Positions 53,583 to 62,951 are shown, counted from the first letter of the stretch. The stretch is DNA of 64,000 nucleotides from Streptoalloteichus tenebrarius (GCF_024171885.1 NZ_JAMTCP010000006.1:160474-224473), one strand, 5' to 3'. Numbers and translations are program-made. The notes: generated by a model from the letters alone, not told the origin.

Positions 53583-54770
53583 TCAGAGGACGTCCATCAC
53601 CCTGTCGGCGACGTGCCGGGCGATCTCCAGGCTGGCGGTCGCCGCCGGTGACGGCGCGTTGAGCACGTGCACCTGCCTCGGCCCCATCTCGAACAGGAAG
53701 TCGTCGACGAGGGAACCGTCCGGCAGCATCGCCTGGGCGCGCACGCCCGCCTCGGCCCGCACGAGGTCCTCCTGGCGAACCGCCGGCACGAGCCGGGCCA
53801 GGCTGGCGGCGAACCGCCGCTGGGAGAAGGAGCGCAGCACCTCGTCGACGCCGGTGCGCGCGTACTTCCTGGCCAGCCGCCACGAGCCGGGGAAGCGCGC
53901 CACCTCGGCGAGGTCGCGGAGGGAGACGTCCCGCCAGCGGTAGCCCTCCCTGCGCAGCGCGAGCACGGCGTTCGGGCCGGCGTGCACGCTGCCGTCGATC
54001 ATCCGCGTGAGGTGGACGCCGAGGAACGGCAGCGTCGGGTCCGGCACGGGGTAGATCAGGCCGCGGACCAGGTGCCGCCGGTCGTGGCGCAGCTCGTAGT
54101 ACTCGCCGCGGAACGGCACGATCCGCGCCGCCGGCCGGAGCCCGGCCAGCCGGGCGATCCGGTCGCTGTGCAGGCCGGCGCAGTTGACCAGGGCGTCCGC
54201 CCTGACGATCCCGCCGGGGGTCGCCAGTTCGACGCGGCCGCCCCTGCCGCGCACGCCGAGCACCTCGGCGCCGGTCCGCAGCTCAGCGCCCAGCTCGCCG
54301 AGGCGTCGCACGAGCGCCTGGCACACCGCCCCGTAGTCGACGATGCCGGTGGTCTCCACCCGCAGCGCGGCCAGGCAGTTCACCTCGGGCTCGTACTCGC
54401 GGGCCTCGGCGGCCTCGATCCGCTTGGCCGGGACGCCGTTGGCCTCGGCCCGCTCGGCGAGCACCTGGAGGCGGGGCAGCTCGTCGGGCTCGGTGGCGAC
54501 GACGAGCTTGCCGCAGACCTCCACCGGAACGCCGTTCTCCTCGGCGAACCGCACCATGGACCGGTTGCCCGCCACGGCCATCCGCGCCTTGTGGGAGCCG
54601 GGCTTGTAGTAGAGGCCGGCGTGGATCACGCCGCTGTTGTGGCCGGTCTGGTGGGCCGCCCACGCGGTCTCCTTCTCCAGCACCGTGACGGAGACGCCGC
54701 GCTCGGCGGCGAGCTCGTGCGCGACCGCGAGCCCGACGATCCCACCACCGACAACCGCCACGTGCTGCAT
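53583..54770 (-). CDS. lhgO: L-2-hydroxyglutarate oxidase-type FAD enzyme
   Basis: A 395-residue DAO-family flavoprotein. FAD loop VAVVGGGIVGLAVAHELA opens the protein, then TGHNSGVIHAGLYYKPGSHKA, the characteristic segment of L-2-hydroxyglutarate oxidases. Later motifs are VDYGAVCQAL, LVNCAGLHSDRIARLAG, VPFRGEYYEL, YPVPDPTLPFLGVHLTRMIDG and the C-terminal LNAPSPAATASLEIA. It oxidises L-2-hydroxyglutarate, removing a toxic by-product. ATG at 54770 follows AGGGGTGAT. It sits among glycan genes with no metabolic link to them visible. Confidence 0.91.
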   Translation of the reverse strand: MQHVAVVGGGIVGLAVAHELAAERGVSVTVLEKETAWAAHQTGHNSGVIHAGLYYKPGSHKARMAVAGNRSMVRFAEENGVPVEVCGKLVVATEPDELPRLQVLAERAEANGVPAKRIEAAEAREYEPEVNCLAALRVETTGIVDYGAVCQALVRRLGELGAELRTGAEVLGVRGRGGRVELATPGGIVRADALVNCAGLHSDRIARLAGLRPAARIVPFRGEYYELRHDRRHLVRGLIYPVPDPTLPFLGVHLTRMIDGSVHAGPNAVLALRREGYRWRDVSLRDLAEVARFPGSWRLARKYARTGVDEVLRSFSQRRFAASLARLVPAVRQEDLVRAEAGVRAQAMLPDGSLVDDFLFEMGPRQVHVLNAPSPAATASLEIARHVADRVMDVL

Positions 54771-54891
54771 CCAGCGATCACCCCTGAGCTGCGGTTCATG
54801 ACCCGGTACCGTGCTGGTCGAGCCTACGGTCCGCCATCGGGCGGCTCCCATCCGCTCCATATACTCGCGTCCGACCAACCCGGGGAGAGGT

Positions 54892-56049
54892 ATGTCCGAC
54901 AGCAACGCCCAGGGTCCGATCGCCCTCGGTCAGCCGACCGTCGGCGAGGCCGAACTCGCCGCCGTGGCATCGGTGTTCGAGTCGGGCTGGCTGTCCGGCG
55001 CCGGCCCCACCTGCCGCGCCTTCGAGGAGCGGTTCGCCACCGTCGCCGGCACGGCGGGCGCGCTGGCGACCAGCAACTGCGGCACCGCGCTGCACCTGGC
55101 GCTGCTGACGCTGGGCGTGAAGCCGGGTGACGAGGTCATCGTCGGCGACTACACGTTCCCCGCGACCGGCCACTCGGTGCTGTGGACCGGCGCGAAGCCG
55201 GTGTTCGCCGACATCCGCCCCGACATCTGGTCGGCCGACCCCGCCGCCGTCGAGGCCGCGATCACCCCGCGCACCGTCGGCATCATCGCCGTGGACGTGT
55301 TCGGCCAGCCCGGCGACTTCGACGAGTACCGCGCCATCGCCGACCGGCACGGGCTGTTCCTCGTCGAGGACGCGGCCTGCTCCGCCGGCGCCAGCTACCG
55401 GGGCCGGCCGGCCGGCTCGCTGGCCGACGTGGCCACCTTCAGCTTCCACGGCCGCAAGGGCATCACCGCCGGCGAGGGCGGGGCGCTGACCAGCGACGAC
55501 GTCGAGCTGGTCGCCAGGGCCCGCAAGCTGCACACCTACGGCATCGAGCCCGCGCTGACGCGTGAGGGCGCGCGCGAGCTGCCGGTGCCGTCCTTCGACG
55601 AGCTCGGCTACAACTACCGGATGTCGGACGTGGCCGCCGCGATCATGCTGGCCCAGCTCGACCGGCTGCCAAGCCTGCTCGCCAACCGGCGCCGCGTCGC
55701 CCAGGGCTACGCCGAGCTGCTCGGCGACCTGGAGGCGGTCACCCTGCCCGTGGAGCTGCCGGACCGGGTGCACCCGTGGCAGTCCTACGTGGTCACCCTC
55801 GCGCCCGGCGTCGACCGGGGCGAGGTCGCGCTGCGCCTGCGGGAGCGCGGCGTGCAGTGCAACTTCGGCACCTACGCCTCGCACCTCCAGCCGCTGTACG
55901 GGTCGACGGCGCCGTGCCCGGTCTCGGCGGACCTGTTCGGCCGGCACCTGGCCATCCCCATGCACGCCAACCTCACCGACGACCAGGTGGAGCGGGTCGC
56001 CAAGACCCTGCGCGAGGTCGTCACCGAGGTCGCCTCCGCCTCGGCGTAG
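54892..56049 (+). CDS. DegT/DnrJ/EryC1-family sugar aminotransferase
   Basis: A 385-residue PLP enzyme that aminates a keto-sugar nucleotide. It shows SGWLSGAGPTCRAFEERFA, SNCGTALHLALL, PGDEVIVGDYTFPATGHSV, LVEDAACSAGA, the PLP lysine in FSFHGRKGITAGEGG and GYNYRMSDVAAAIMLAQL. Family length is normal. ATG at 54892 follows GGGGAGAGG. It starts a plus-strand set with an epimerase/dehydratase and a hexapeptide acyltransferase, the usual trio for making an N-acylated amino sugar. Confidence 0.93.
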   Translation: MSDSNAQGPIALGQPTVGEAELAAVASVFESGWLSGAGPTCRAFEERFATVAGTAGALATSNCGTALHLALLTLGVKPGDEVIVGDYTFPATGHSVLWTGAKPVFADIRPDIWSADPAAVEAAITPRTVGIIAVDVFGQPGDFDEYRAIADRHGLFLVEDAACSAGASYRGRPAGSLADVATFSFHGRKGITAGEGGALTSDDVELVARARKLHTYGIEPALTREGARELPVPSFDELGYNYRMSDVAAAIMLAQLDRLPSLLANRRRVAQGYAELLGDLEAVTLPVELPDRVHPWQSYVVTLAPGVDRGEVALRLRERGVQCNFGTYASHLQPLYGSTAPCPVSADLFGRHLAIPMHANLTDDQVERVAKTLREVVTEVASASA

Positions 56050-56119
56050 GCGACCGGCGCCCCACCAGCCTCACCGGAAACGACACGCACCGCACCCGAC
56101 ACACAGGAGCGATCCCCGG

Positions 56120-57055
56120 ATGTCTTCCCGCACCGTCTTCTTCACCGGTGGCGCCGGCTTCATCGGCATGCACGTCGTGCCCATGCTGCTGGAGAAGGGC
56201 TACAAGGTCCGCATCTTCGACAACATGTTCCGCGGCGACAGGGACAAGGTGGCCGAGCTGGTCGCCACCGGCGACGTCGAGCTGATCGACCAGGACGTGC
56301 GGTACGGCGGCGCGGTGCACAACGCGATGAAGGGGTGCAGCCACGTCATCCACTTCGCCGCGGTGTCGATCAACAAGAGCCAGGCCGACCCGTACGAGTC
56401 GATCGACATCAACATGGTCGGCAACCACAACGTGTTCGCGGCGGCCGCCGACCACGGCGTGGAGCGGCTGGTGTTCGCCTCGTCCGCCTCGGTGTACGGC
56501 GACCCGAAGAAGCTGCCGATGCACGAGGACGACGAGCTGGACCCGCTGACCCCGTACTGCATCAGCAAGCGGGCCGGCGAGGACCTGCTCGGCTTCTACC
56601 AGCGGCGGGCCGACCTGTCCTGGATCGCGCTGCGCTTCTTCAACGTGTACGGCCCCGGCCAGAAGACCACCGCCTACTACACGTCGGTGATCAACCACTT
56701 CGTGAACCGGCTGCGCAACGGCCTGCCGCCGGTGATCGACGGCAAGGGCGAGCAGTCGATGGACTTCATCCACGTCCACGACATCGCCAGGGGCACCGTC
56801 GCGGCGCTGGAGGCCGAGCGGGCCAACATGGCGGTCAACCTGGGCACCGGCATCGACACCTCGGTCGCCGACCTGGCCAAGATCCTGATCGACGCGGTGG
56901 GCGTGGACGTGGAGCCGCAGTTCAACCCGCGCGAGGTCCTGGTGTCGCGGCGCGCCGCCGACATCACCCGGGCCAGGGAGGTCCTGGGCTGGGAGCCCAC
57001 GATCTCGGTGCAGGACGGCATGACCGACCTGGTCAAGCGGACCATGGCGTCGTGA
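56120..57055 (+). CDS. NAD-dependent nucleotide-sugar epimerase/dehydratase
   Basis: A 311-residue extended SDR. NAD loop TGGAGFIGMHVVP, then FAAVSINKSQADPYESIDIN, the active site SSASVYGD and YCISK (YxxxK), LRFFNVYGPGQ and DFIHVHDIARGTVAAL. It probably acts on a UDP- or dTDP-sugar to supply the keto or epimerised substrate for the aminotransferase upstream. ATG at 56120 follows CAGGAG. Its stop overlaps the acyltransferase start (GTGA). Confidence 0.93.
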   Translation: MSSRTVFFTGGAGFIGMHVVPMLLEKGYKVRIFDNMFRGDRDKVAELVATGDVELIDQDVRYGGAVHNAMKGCSHVIHFAAVSINKSQADPYESIDINMVGNHNVFAAAADHGVERLVFASSASVYGDPKKLPMHEDDELDPLTPYCISKRAGEDLLGFYQRRADLSWIALRFFNVYGPGQKTTAYYTSVINHFVNRLRNGLPPVIDGKGEQSMDFIHVHDIARGTVAALEAERANMAVNLGTGIDTSVADLAKILIDAVGVDVEPQFNPREVLVSRRAADITRAREVLGWEPTISVQDGMTDLVKRTMAS

Positions 57056-57537
57056 CGTCCCCTGACGGCGTCGGGGTTGGCTGGGACGCCCGGCACGGCA
57101 TCCCGGCCAACCCCTACAACCCGCACGCCTGGATCATCGGCGAGCCCGAGATCGGCCCCGGCACGTGGATCGGGGCGTTCACCGTCATCGACGGGTCGGG
57201 GGGCCTGACCATCGGCGCGGGCTGCGACATTAGCTGCGGCGTGCACATCTACACCCACAACACGGTGCGCCGGTGCGTCACGGGCAGGGAGTACTCCACT
57301 GTGGACCGTGCCCCGGTGAGGATCGGCGACCGGGTCTTCCTCGGTGCCAACGCCGTCGTGATGATGGGCGTGTCCATCGGGGACCAGGCGGTCGTCGGCG
57401 CGGGCGCGGTGGTGACGAAGGACGTTCCGCCGCGCACCCTCGTCACCGGGGTGCCCGCCCGGCCCACCGCGCGGGTCGTCGTCGACGGCGACGAACTCCG
57501 GTTCGACCCGCTTCCCACGGACGCCGAGAAGGGCTGA
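57052..57537 (+). CDS. Hexapeptide-repeat acyltransferase
   Basis: A 161-residue left-handed beta-helix transferase. Hexapeptide repeats run from about residue 28 to 140 (IGEPEIGPGTWIGAF, LTIGAGCDISCGVHI, VRIGDRVFLGANAVV and VSIGDQAVVGAGAVV), with the catalytic-type His in HIYTHNTV and the VTGVPARP end. It most likely N-acetylates the amino sugar produced by the aminotransferase at 54892, as in WbpD- or QdtC-like enzymes. GTG at 57052 overlaps the epimerase stop. Ends the coupled set. Confidence 0.9.
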   Translation: MTSPDGVGVGWDARHGIPANPYNPHAWIIGEPEIGPGTWIGAFTVIDGSGGLTIGAGCDISCGVHIYTHNTVRRCVTGREYSTVDRAPVRIGDRVFLGANAVVMMGVSIGDQAVVGAGAVVTKDVPPRTLVTGVPARPTARVVVDGDELRFDPLPTDAEKG

Positions 57538-58144
57538 GTTCGCCCGAACGGCCCCACTGTCGTCGCGCCGAAGGGCGGGCACCGGGTCGGCGCCCGGGTT
57601 CTGGTCCGCTCGTCCGCTCTTCGGCGGCGGCGGTGTTGTGGCGGCAGGTCAGGTGTCAGCTCGTCGCTCTGGGTGCCCTTCGCTGTCCAACGGCCCTGGT
57701 CGGGTGGCGGCCGGAGTGTCTCCTGGGTGATGCCGGCCTCGGAGTTGTCCACAGTCACCCGATTTCCTCCACAGGTCTGGCGCGCGCCTTGGGGGCCGGG
57801 TGGTGGGCCGATAGGCTGGAGCAGGGCTCGCCCCCCAGGGCGGGTGGGGGCTGTACCTGGAGTGGTGCGAGGTTGAGGGCGTCGTGCTCCCTCGCGTTCT
57901 CCTGGCCGTGCCCGTGGGACACGGAGAGTGTGCGTCGCGCCACGCGGAGGGCACGGGGAGAGAGATCGCGCCCCATGTACCGTGTTTTTCGGGCACCGAG
58001 CCGAACACGGCGCCCCAGCCGCCCGAGGTCCGTGGCGGGGAACAGGTTTCCGGCGAGCCTGTCCGCCAGCACCACGTCGGTGGGCTGGGAGGAAGCGCAC
58101 CAGCACCGGGAGGTGCTCACGAGCATGGTTGAGGAGGGCACGCA
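57538..58144. other. 607-base intergenic region
   Basis: No gene is supported. It contains a DnaA-box-like TTGTCCACA at 57745-57753, the second copy of the 44-bp repeat, and a strong ribosome binding site (GAGGAGGG) just before the ATP-grasp gene. Open frames crossing it lack consistent codon bias. Confidence 0.45.
57810..57853. repeat. 44-bp dispersed repeat, copy 2
   Basis: Identical to 32637-32680 on the same strand. It too is preceded by a TTGTCCACA box and by a diverged tggcgcg..ccttgg stretch. Downstream sequences of the two copies are unrelated. Confidence 0.9.
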
Positions 58145-59206
58145 GTGAGCCTGCGTCCGATCACCGTCCTGGCGACCAGCGTCGGCAACGACGGTTTCCC
58201 GTCCGTCATCGAGGCGTTGAAGGACAACGGGGAGCGGGAGGTGACGGTCGTCGGGGTGGACGTCCGGGAGTCCGCCACCGGTCTGCACCTCGCCGACCAC
58301 GCCGCGCTCGTGCCGCTGCGCGACGAGCCGGACGCGCTGGTGGACGCGTTGCTCGACCTCGCGGACCAGCACCGCGCCGACGTACTCCTCCCACTGTCCA
58401 CTGAGGACCAGCCCTTCTTCGCCGCCCGCGCCGAGTTCTTCCTGGAGCGCGGCCTCCCGGTTGTCACGTCCACTGTGGACGCCATCGCCAACGCCAACGA
58501 CAAGCTGGCGCTGCTGGAGACGTGCGCGCCCGGCGGCGTCCCGTGCCCGAAGTACGTCCCCGTGCGGACGGTTCCGGAGCTGGAGGCGGGCGCGCGGAAG
58601 CTCGGCTGGCCGGAGCGCGGCTTCGTGTTCAAGCTCAACCGCGGCACCGGTGCCCAGGGCGTGAAGGTCGTCGACCCGACGCTGGACCGGATGACCCGGC
58701 TGTTCGACCGGGACAACCTGCGCATCCGCTACGACGACCTGATGAGCGGCCTGGCGGAGACGACCGAGCTGCCGCCGGCGCACCTCGCGGAGTTCCTGCC
58801 CGGCAAGGAGTACAGCGTCGACGTGCTGTGCGACGACGGCCGCACCCTCGTGTCCGTCGTGCGGGACCGGCTGGCCACCCTCTACGGCCTCGCGACCCAC
58901 TCGGTGGTGGTCGACCTCCCGGCGGCCGCGGAGGCCGCCGAGCAGGTGGTCCGGCTGCTCGGGCTGAGCCACGTGGTCAACGTGCAGTTCCGCTGCGACG
59001 ACGCGGGCGTGCCGCGCCTGCTGGAGGTGAACCCCCGGATCCCGGGAACCATCGGCCTCTCCGTCGCGGCCGGCGTGAACATGCCGTACCTGGCGGTGAA
59101 GCAGGCGTTGGGCGAGGAGTTCGCCGTGCCCACGCCGAAGATCGGCACCGAGCTGCTGCGGACCTGGCGGACGGTGGTGCCGACCCGCCGGGTCGAGCCG
59201 CGATGA
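58145..59206 (+). CDS. ATP-grasp ligase (CarB-like)
   Basis: A 353-residue ATP-grasp enzyme. The N-terminal preATP domain is VLATSVGNDGFPSVIEALKDN; ADVLLPLSTEDQPFF and the ATP-lid regions FVFKLNRGTGAQGVKVVD and PAHLAEFLPGKEYSVDVLC follow. The metal-binding end is LLEVNPRIPGTIGLSVAAGVN. Such stand-alone CarB-like ligases in glycan loci form amide bonds on sugars or make a carbamoyl- or amino-acyl group. GTG at 58145 follows GAGGAGGG. Its stop overlaps the HAD start (ATGA). The substrate is unknown. Confidence 0.85.
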   Translation: MSLRPITVLATSVGNDGFPSVIEALKDNGEREVTVVGVDVRESATGLHLADHAALVPLRDEPDALVDALLDLADQHRADVLLPLSTEDQPFFAARAEFFLERGLPVVTSTVDAIANANDKLALLETCAPGGVPCPKYVPVRTVPELEAGARKLGWPERGFVFKLNRGTGAQGVKVVDPTLDRMTRLFDRDNLRIRYDDLMSGLAETTELPPAHLAEFLPGKEYSVDVLCDDGRTLVSVVRDRLATLYGLATHSVVVDLPAAAEAAEQVVRLLGLSHVVNVQFRCDDAGVPRLLEVNPRIPGTIGLSVAAGVNMPYLAVKQALGEEFAVPTPKIGTELLRTWRTVVPTRRVEPR

Positions 59207-59838
59207 GCCGGCCGGCCCTGTTCGACCTCGACGGCACCCTGGTCGACCTCGCCGCGCCCCGGGACGACCTGGAGGCGCTGCGGGCGGGGCTGCGCGCGCT
59301 CGCGGAGCGCGAGGGCGTTCCCCTGGACCACTTCGGGATCTTCCCGATGTACCGGGCGCTCAGCGTCGCCGGGCGCGGTGTCGCCGAGGCCAGGGAGTTG
59401 ATCGACTCCTACGAGGTGCGGTGGGCCCGGGCGACCGCCCGCGCGCTGACCTCCGACGACGCGCTCGGCAGGCTGCTGGCCTCCGGGGCGCCCGTCGCGC
59501 TGGTCACCAGCAACGGTCGGGCGTGCGTACGGGCGTTGCGCGAGGCGGGGCTGCTGCCGGGCGCGTTCCCCGTGGAGATCACCCGTGACGAGTGCGGGCT
59601 GTTGAAGCCCGATCCGGAGCCGGTCCGCCGCGCGGTCACGGCCCTGGGCGACGTGGCGGACGGCGACGAGCTGCCGTTCGTCGGGGACAGCAAGGCGGAC
59701 CGCGAGGCCGTGGCGGCCTACGCACGGGTGTGGGGACGCCCGCCGGTGCGGTTCGTCCCGGTGCGTGAGGGCACCGGAGCGGTGGAGCCGGCACGGTCGA
59801 TCGACGCCGTGCTGGCCGACTTGGCCGGAACGAGCTGA
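59203..59838 (+). CDS. HAD-superfamily hydrolase
   Basis: A 211-residue phosphatase-like protein. HAD motif I is FDLDGTLVD at the N-terminus, motif II VALVTSNG, motif III Lys in CGLLKPDPEP and motif IV FVGDSKADREAV. The helical cap sits between motifs I and II. It is coupled to the ATP-grasp ligase by ATGA and followed nine bases later by the deacetylase gene, so all three probably modify one sugar substrate. Confidence 0.89.
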   Translation: MSRPALFDLDGTLVDLAAPRDDLEALRAGLRALAEREGVPLDHFGIFPMYRALSVAGRGVAEARELIDSYEVRWARATARALTSDDALGRLLASGAPVALVTSNGRACVRALREAGLLPGAFPVEITRDECGLLKPDPEPVRRAVTALGDVADGDELPFVGDSKADREAVAAYARVWGRPPVRFVPVREGTGAVEPARSIDAVLADLAGTS

Positions 59839-59847
59839 GGGGAAGTC

Positions 59848-60651
59848 ATGACGACTGGGTCTCCGTGGGGGGCGTTGGCCTCCGAGAGACGGTTCGCCGT
59901 CACCGCCGACCAGGACTGGGCCCCGGAGTGGGCCACCGAGGTGATGCTGGAGTGGGTGCGGCGGCTGGACGTGCCGCTGCACGTGTTCCAGACGAACCCG
60001 TCGCCGGCGCTGGACCGGGCCGCCGAGGAGGGTCTGGTCACCCGGGGCTGGCACCCCAACTTCTTCCCGGGTTCCACGCACGGCGACGACGAGCCGTCGG
60101 TGGTCCGGCACATGGCCGAGTTCCTGCCCGGGGTGCGGACGGTGCGCACCCACGGGTTCCGGGAGAGCTACCTCGCGTTGACCGAGTTGGCCAACGCCGG
60201 GATCCGGTTCGACTCCCAGTTCCCCTCGGCGTTCTCGGGGCATCTGGTGCCGTCGGTGCACGCCAGCGGCATCGTCCGGCTGCCGGTGTACTTCGAGGAC
60301 GACGTGTGGATGCGGATGTTCCCCGACTCGGGGCCGGAGCTGGGCATCACGCCGTTGCGCGCGACCCTGGCCGCCCCCGGCCTGAAGATCCTCAACGTTC
60401 ACCCGATCCACCTCGCGCTGAACAGCCCCAGCATGGCCTTCTACGACTCGCGTCGGTCGGGCATCTATGGGGAGGGCGCGGACCCGGCGGCGTTGGCGCA
60501 CGACGGGTTCGGTGTGCGCGACGTGGTCACCGCGATCATCGACGCGGCCCGGGCCGACGGTGAGAAGTGGCGGTCGTTCGAGGACCTCTGCGACGAGGCC
60601 GCCGCGATCGTGGACAGCCAGGACACGCTCGCGGTGCTGCCCTCGGCCTGA
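59848..60651 (+). CDS. Polysaccharide deacetylase-like protein (WbmS type)
   Basis: A 267-residue protein of the NodB-related group found in O-antigen loci. It shows FAVTADQDWAPEWATEVML (catalytic Asp pair region), HPNFFPGSTHGDDEPSVV, VRTHGFRESYLALTEL and LNVHPIHLALNS, the metal-binding His residues. It is expected to deacetylate a sugar or act on a related amide. ATG at 59848 follows GAGGGGAAG. Third gene of the ATP-grasp/HAD/deacetylase set. Confidence 0.82.
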   Translation: MTTGSPWGALASERRFAVTADQDWAPEWATEVMLEWVRRLDVPLHVFQTNPSPALDRAAEEGLVTRGWHPNFFPGSTHGDDEPSVVRHMAEFLPGVRTVRTHGFRESYLALTELANAGIRFDSQFPSAFSGHLVPSVHASGIVRLPVYFEDDVWMRMFPDSGPELGITPLRATLAAPGLKILNVHPIHLALNSPSMAFYDSRRSGIYGEGADPAALAHDGFGVRDVVTAIIDAARADGEKWRSFEDLCDEAAAIVDSQDTLAVLPSA

Positions 60652-60663
60652 GCCCGTGCCGTC

Positions 60664-60697
60664 CGGGTGGGTCCGCGGTCGACCGTGGACCCACCCG
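60664..60697. terminator. Terminator between deacetylase and the convergent Tat protein
   Basis: cgggtgggtcc (60664-60674) pairs with ggacccacccg (60687-60697), extendable inward with a G-U. It lies between convergent stops at 60651 and 60727. Confidence 0.75.
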
Positions 60698-60726
60698 TCG
60701 TCGTCTCCGGCCCTGTTCGGCGCGCG

Positions 60727-62865
60727 CTACCGGAGGGCCAAATCGAACACGTTCCTCAGGATTCGCCGGGCGGCGGCGTCGTAGGGCAGGGCGCCGTTGA
60801 AGGACATGGAGCTGGCGCTGAAGACCCAGCCCCCGTTGTTCTTGGGGAAGAACAGCATGTCCGCGCCGCCAGCGGGGTTCTCGCCCCGCGCGATGACCTC
60901 GACTCCCGGCACCCCTGACGCGGGGACCGCGTCGACCTCCCAGCCGCTCGCGGCCCCGTTGTAGGCGACGGCGCCGAACCTGTCGCCGGGACGCAGCCCG
61001 GTTCCGGCGAGCAACGGGTGGTCCGCGACGACGCGGTAGGGGTGGAAGTCCATGTAGGCCGGGGACAGGATTCCCCCGATGATCTGGGACTCCGACAGGC
61101 CGAGCGCGCCGAGGATGTCCCGGTCCCCGTTCTTCGCCCGGTGGATCGCGGCCGTGTGCCCGGCGTGGAAGCTCATGCGCTCGTAGAAGCCGTTCCCACC
61201 GGTGTAGATCAGGCGACCGCCGGCGTCGAGGTAGTCGACGACCCGCTGACGCATCGTCTCCGACCAGTACTCGGGGTGCGTGCCGAGAACCAGCGCCCGG
61301 TACCCGCCGAGCCAGTCGCCGTCAGCGTCGAGATCCGCGTCGACGTAGCAGTCGTAGTCCACGCCGTTGGAGTCCATCCACCGCAGGAGGAGCAGGTCGC
61401 TGTAGAGCGTGTGGCTGATCCGGCCGGCGGGCTCGATCTCGGTGGACGTGCTCGGCCGCAGGAAGGTCACCAGGCGTTGGCGTCCGTCCTCCCCCACCGA
61501 GTACTGGTTGTGGCCGCCCCACATGTTGTAGGCGTTGTAGGTGTTCGTCGGCATGAGGAACGCGCACCGGGCGCGGGGGCCGCTCGGCCGCACGACGAAC
61601 GGCACGTCGTACCGCAGGTTGGCGGGCCCCGTGAGGCGCAGCGCGTAGACCCCGGAGGCCCAGTCGGCGGGCACCGTCAGGCCGATCGTCTCCGGCCAGC
61701 CGCATCCCCGCTCCCGGTAGGCCTCGGGCAGGAGGTGGAGGGCACGGGGCACCTGGTGCGGGCCGCCCACCGCCGTGGGTTGGGGGACTCCGGTGAGGCG
61801 CAGGACCGAGCCGGTGACGCCGTCGTGGGTGGTGGAGACCGAGAAGCCGAGGTGCTGGCCCGGCCGGACCGACCAGGCGCTGGCGTACCCCTGTAAGGCG
61901 CCGGTGCGTTCGACGGAGAAGCCGGTGCTGACCGCGAGCCCGTTGCCGCCGTTGGCCCAGTTGGGCTTCCCGTCCGCGGCCACGGTCGTCGCGTTGAGCA
62001 GGCGGTACCACATGAGGGTGTCGTCGTCGCCGGGCCGCGGTGTGCGGTCCACGGCGACGGCGTAGACGACGCCGGTGTCGTCGCTGAAGACCTGCTTGTG
62101 GACGCCGTCTCCCCAGCCTCCGCCGATCTCGACGGCGGTGCCGCCGTGGTCCCACCGGTCCTTCGCGGCGTCGTGGCGGTACCAGTGCAGGGCTCCGCCC
62201 TGGAGCACCCCGAAGATCACGCCCTCCGGGCCGGCCGTGAGGTGTTGGTAGGGCTTGAACCCGGCGCCGGCGCCGCCGATCCGCACGCCCGAACCCCCGT
62301 TGGCCCAGGCTTTCCCGCCGCCACCGCCGTCACCGGCCAGGTACTGGTACCGCCACAGGCCGCCGTCGACGTCGACCCCGTAGATCACACCGTCCCAGCC
62401 GCCGAACAGCCGGGGGAACCGGTCGAAGCCGGTGCCGATGACGGGTCCGGCGCCGTTGACCCAGCGGCCCTCACCCGTCGCGAGGTTCGAGACCTCGTAC
62501 CGGTACCACCGGATCGTCCCGTCCGCGCCGCACGCGAAGATCTGGCCGTCCGCCGACGCGAGCACCGTGCGGAACTGGTGGAAGCCGGCGCCGATGGGAC
62601 GACCGCCGTCGGGCGCCCAGCGGGAGCCGCCCGTGGCCACGTCCAGGTGTCGGTACCACCGGAGTTCGCCGTCGGCCTGGACGGCGTAGAGGATTCCCCG
62701 CCCACCGCACAGGAGTTGGAGGAACCGCTGTCGCGGGTCGTAGCGCGGCCCCTCCGCGACCGCCGTACCGGCGGAGAAGGAGGGTAAGAGGGTCGCGGCG
62801 CCCAGAAGGGCGGCGCCGCGCAGCACCTGGCGACGGCCCACACCAGGATTCGAGTTGTGCGTCAC
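60727..62865 (-). CDS. Tat-exported protein with beta-propeller and N,N-dimethylformamidase-beta-like domain
   Basis: A 712-residue secreted protein. The N-terminus has a twin-arginine signal (GRRQVLRGAALLGAATLLP). Residues about 55-300 form a tachylectin-2-like propeller with repeated ILYAVQADGELRWYRH-type units (W-Y-R/W-G repeats). Residues about 310-712 match the large subunit of N,N-dimethylformamidase-like proteins: NTYNAYNMWGGHNQYS, LLLLRWMDSNGVDYDCYVD, LVLGTHPEYWSETMRQRVVDYLDAGGRLIYTGGNGFYER. Tat export implies folding before secretion, perhaps with a metal. Substrate is unknown; the propeller suggests glycan binding. GTG at 62865 follows GGAG. Confidence 0.85.
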   Translation of the reverse strand: MTHNSNPGVGRRQVLRGAALLGAATLLPSFSAGTAVAEGPRYDPRQRFLQLLCGGRGILYAVQADGELRWYRHLDVATGGSRWAPDGGRPIGAGFHQFRTVLASADGQIFACGADGTIRWYRYEVSNLATGEGRWVNGAGPVIGTGFDRFPRLFGGWDGVIYGVDVDGGLWRYQYLAGDGGGGGKAWANGGSGVRIGGAGAGFKPYQHLTAGPEGVIFGVLQGGALHWYRHDAAKDRWDHGGTAVEIGGGWGDGVHKQVFSDDTGVVYAVAVDRTPRPGDDDTLMWYRLLNATTVAADGKPNWANGGNGLAVSTGFSVERTGALQGYASAWSVRPGQHLGFSVSTTHDGVTGSVLRLTGVPQPTAVGGPHQVPRALHLLPEAYRERGCGWPETIGLTVPADWASGVYALRLTGPANLRYDVPFVVRPSGPRARCAFLMPTNTYNAYNMWGGHNQYSVGEDGRQRLVTFLRPSTSTEIEPAGRISHTLYSDLLLLRWMDSNGVDYDCYVDADLDADGDWLGGYRALVLGTHPEYWSETMRQRVVDYLDAGGRLIYTGGNGFYERMSFHAGHTAAIHRAKNGDRDILGALGLSESQIIGGILSPAYMDFHPYRVVADHPLLAGTGLRPGDRFGAVAYNGAASGWEVDAVPASGVPGVEVIARGENPAGGADMLFFPKNNGGWVFSASSMSFNGALPYDAAARRILRNVFDLALR

Positions 62866-62951
62866 TTTTTCTCCACACGACAGTGGCGGGGCCGGGCGCA
62901 CCCCGGGAGGTCCGCCCAGCCCCGCACCGGAAACAGGAGGAAGAAGGTGGA

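Noticed and set aside
57884..58132. Plus-strand open frame as a small gene
   Set aside because: No ribosome binding site, poor third-position bias and no recognisable motif; the ribosome binding site nearby serves the gene at 58145.
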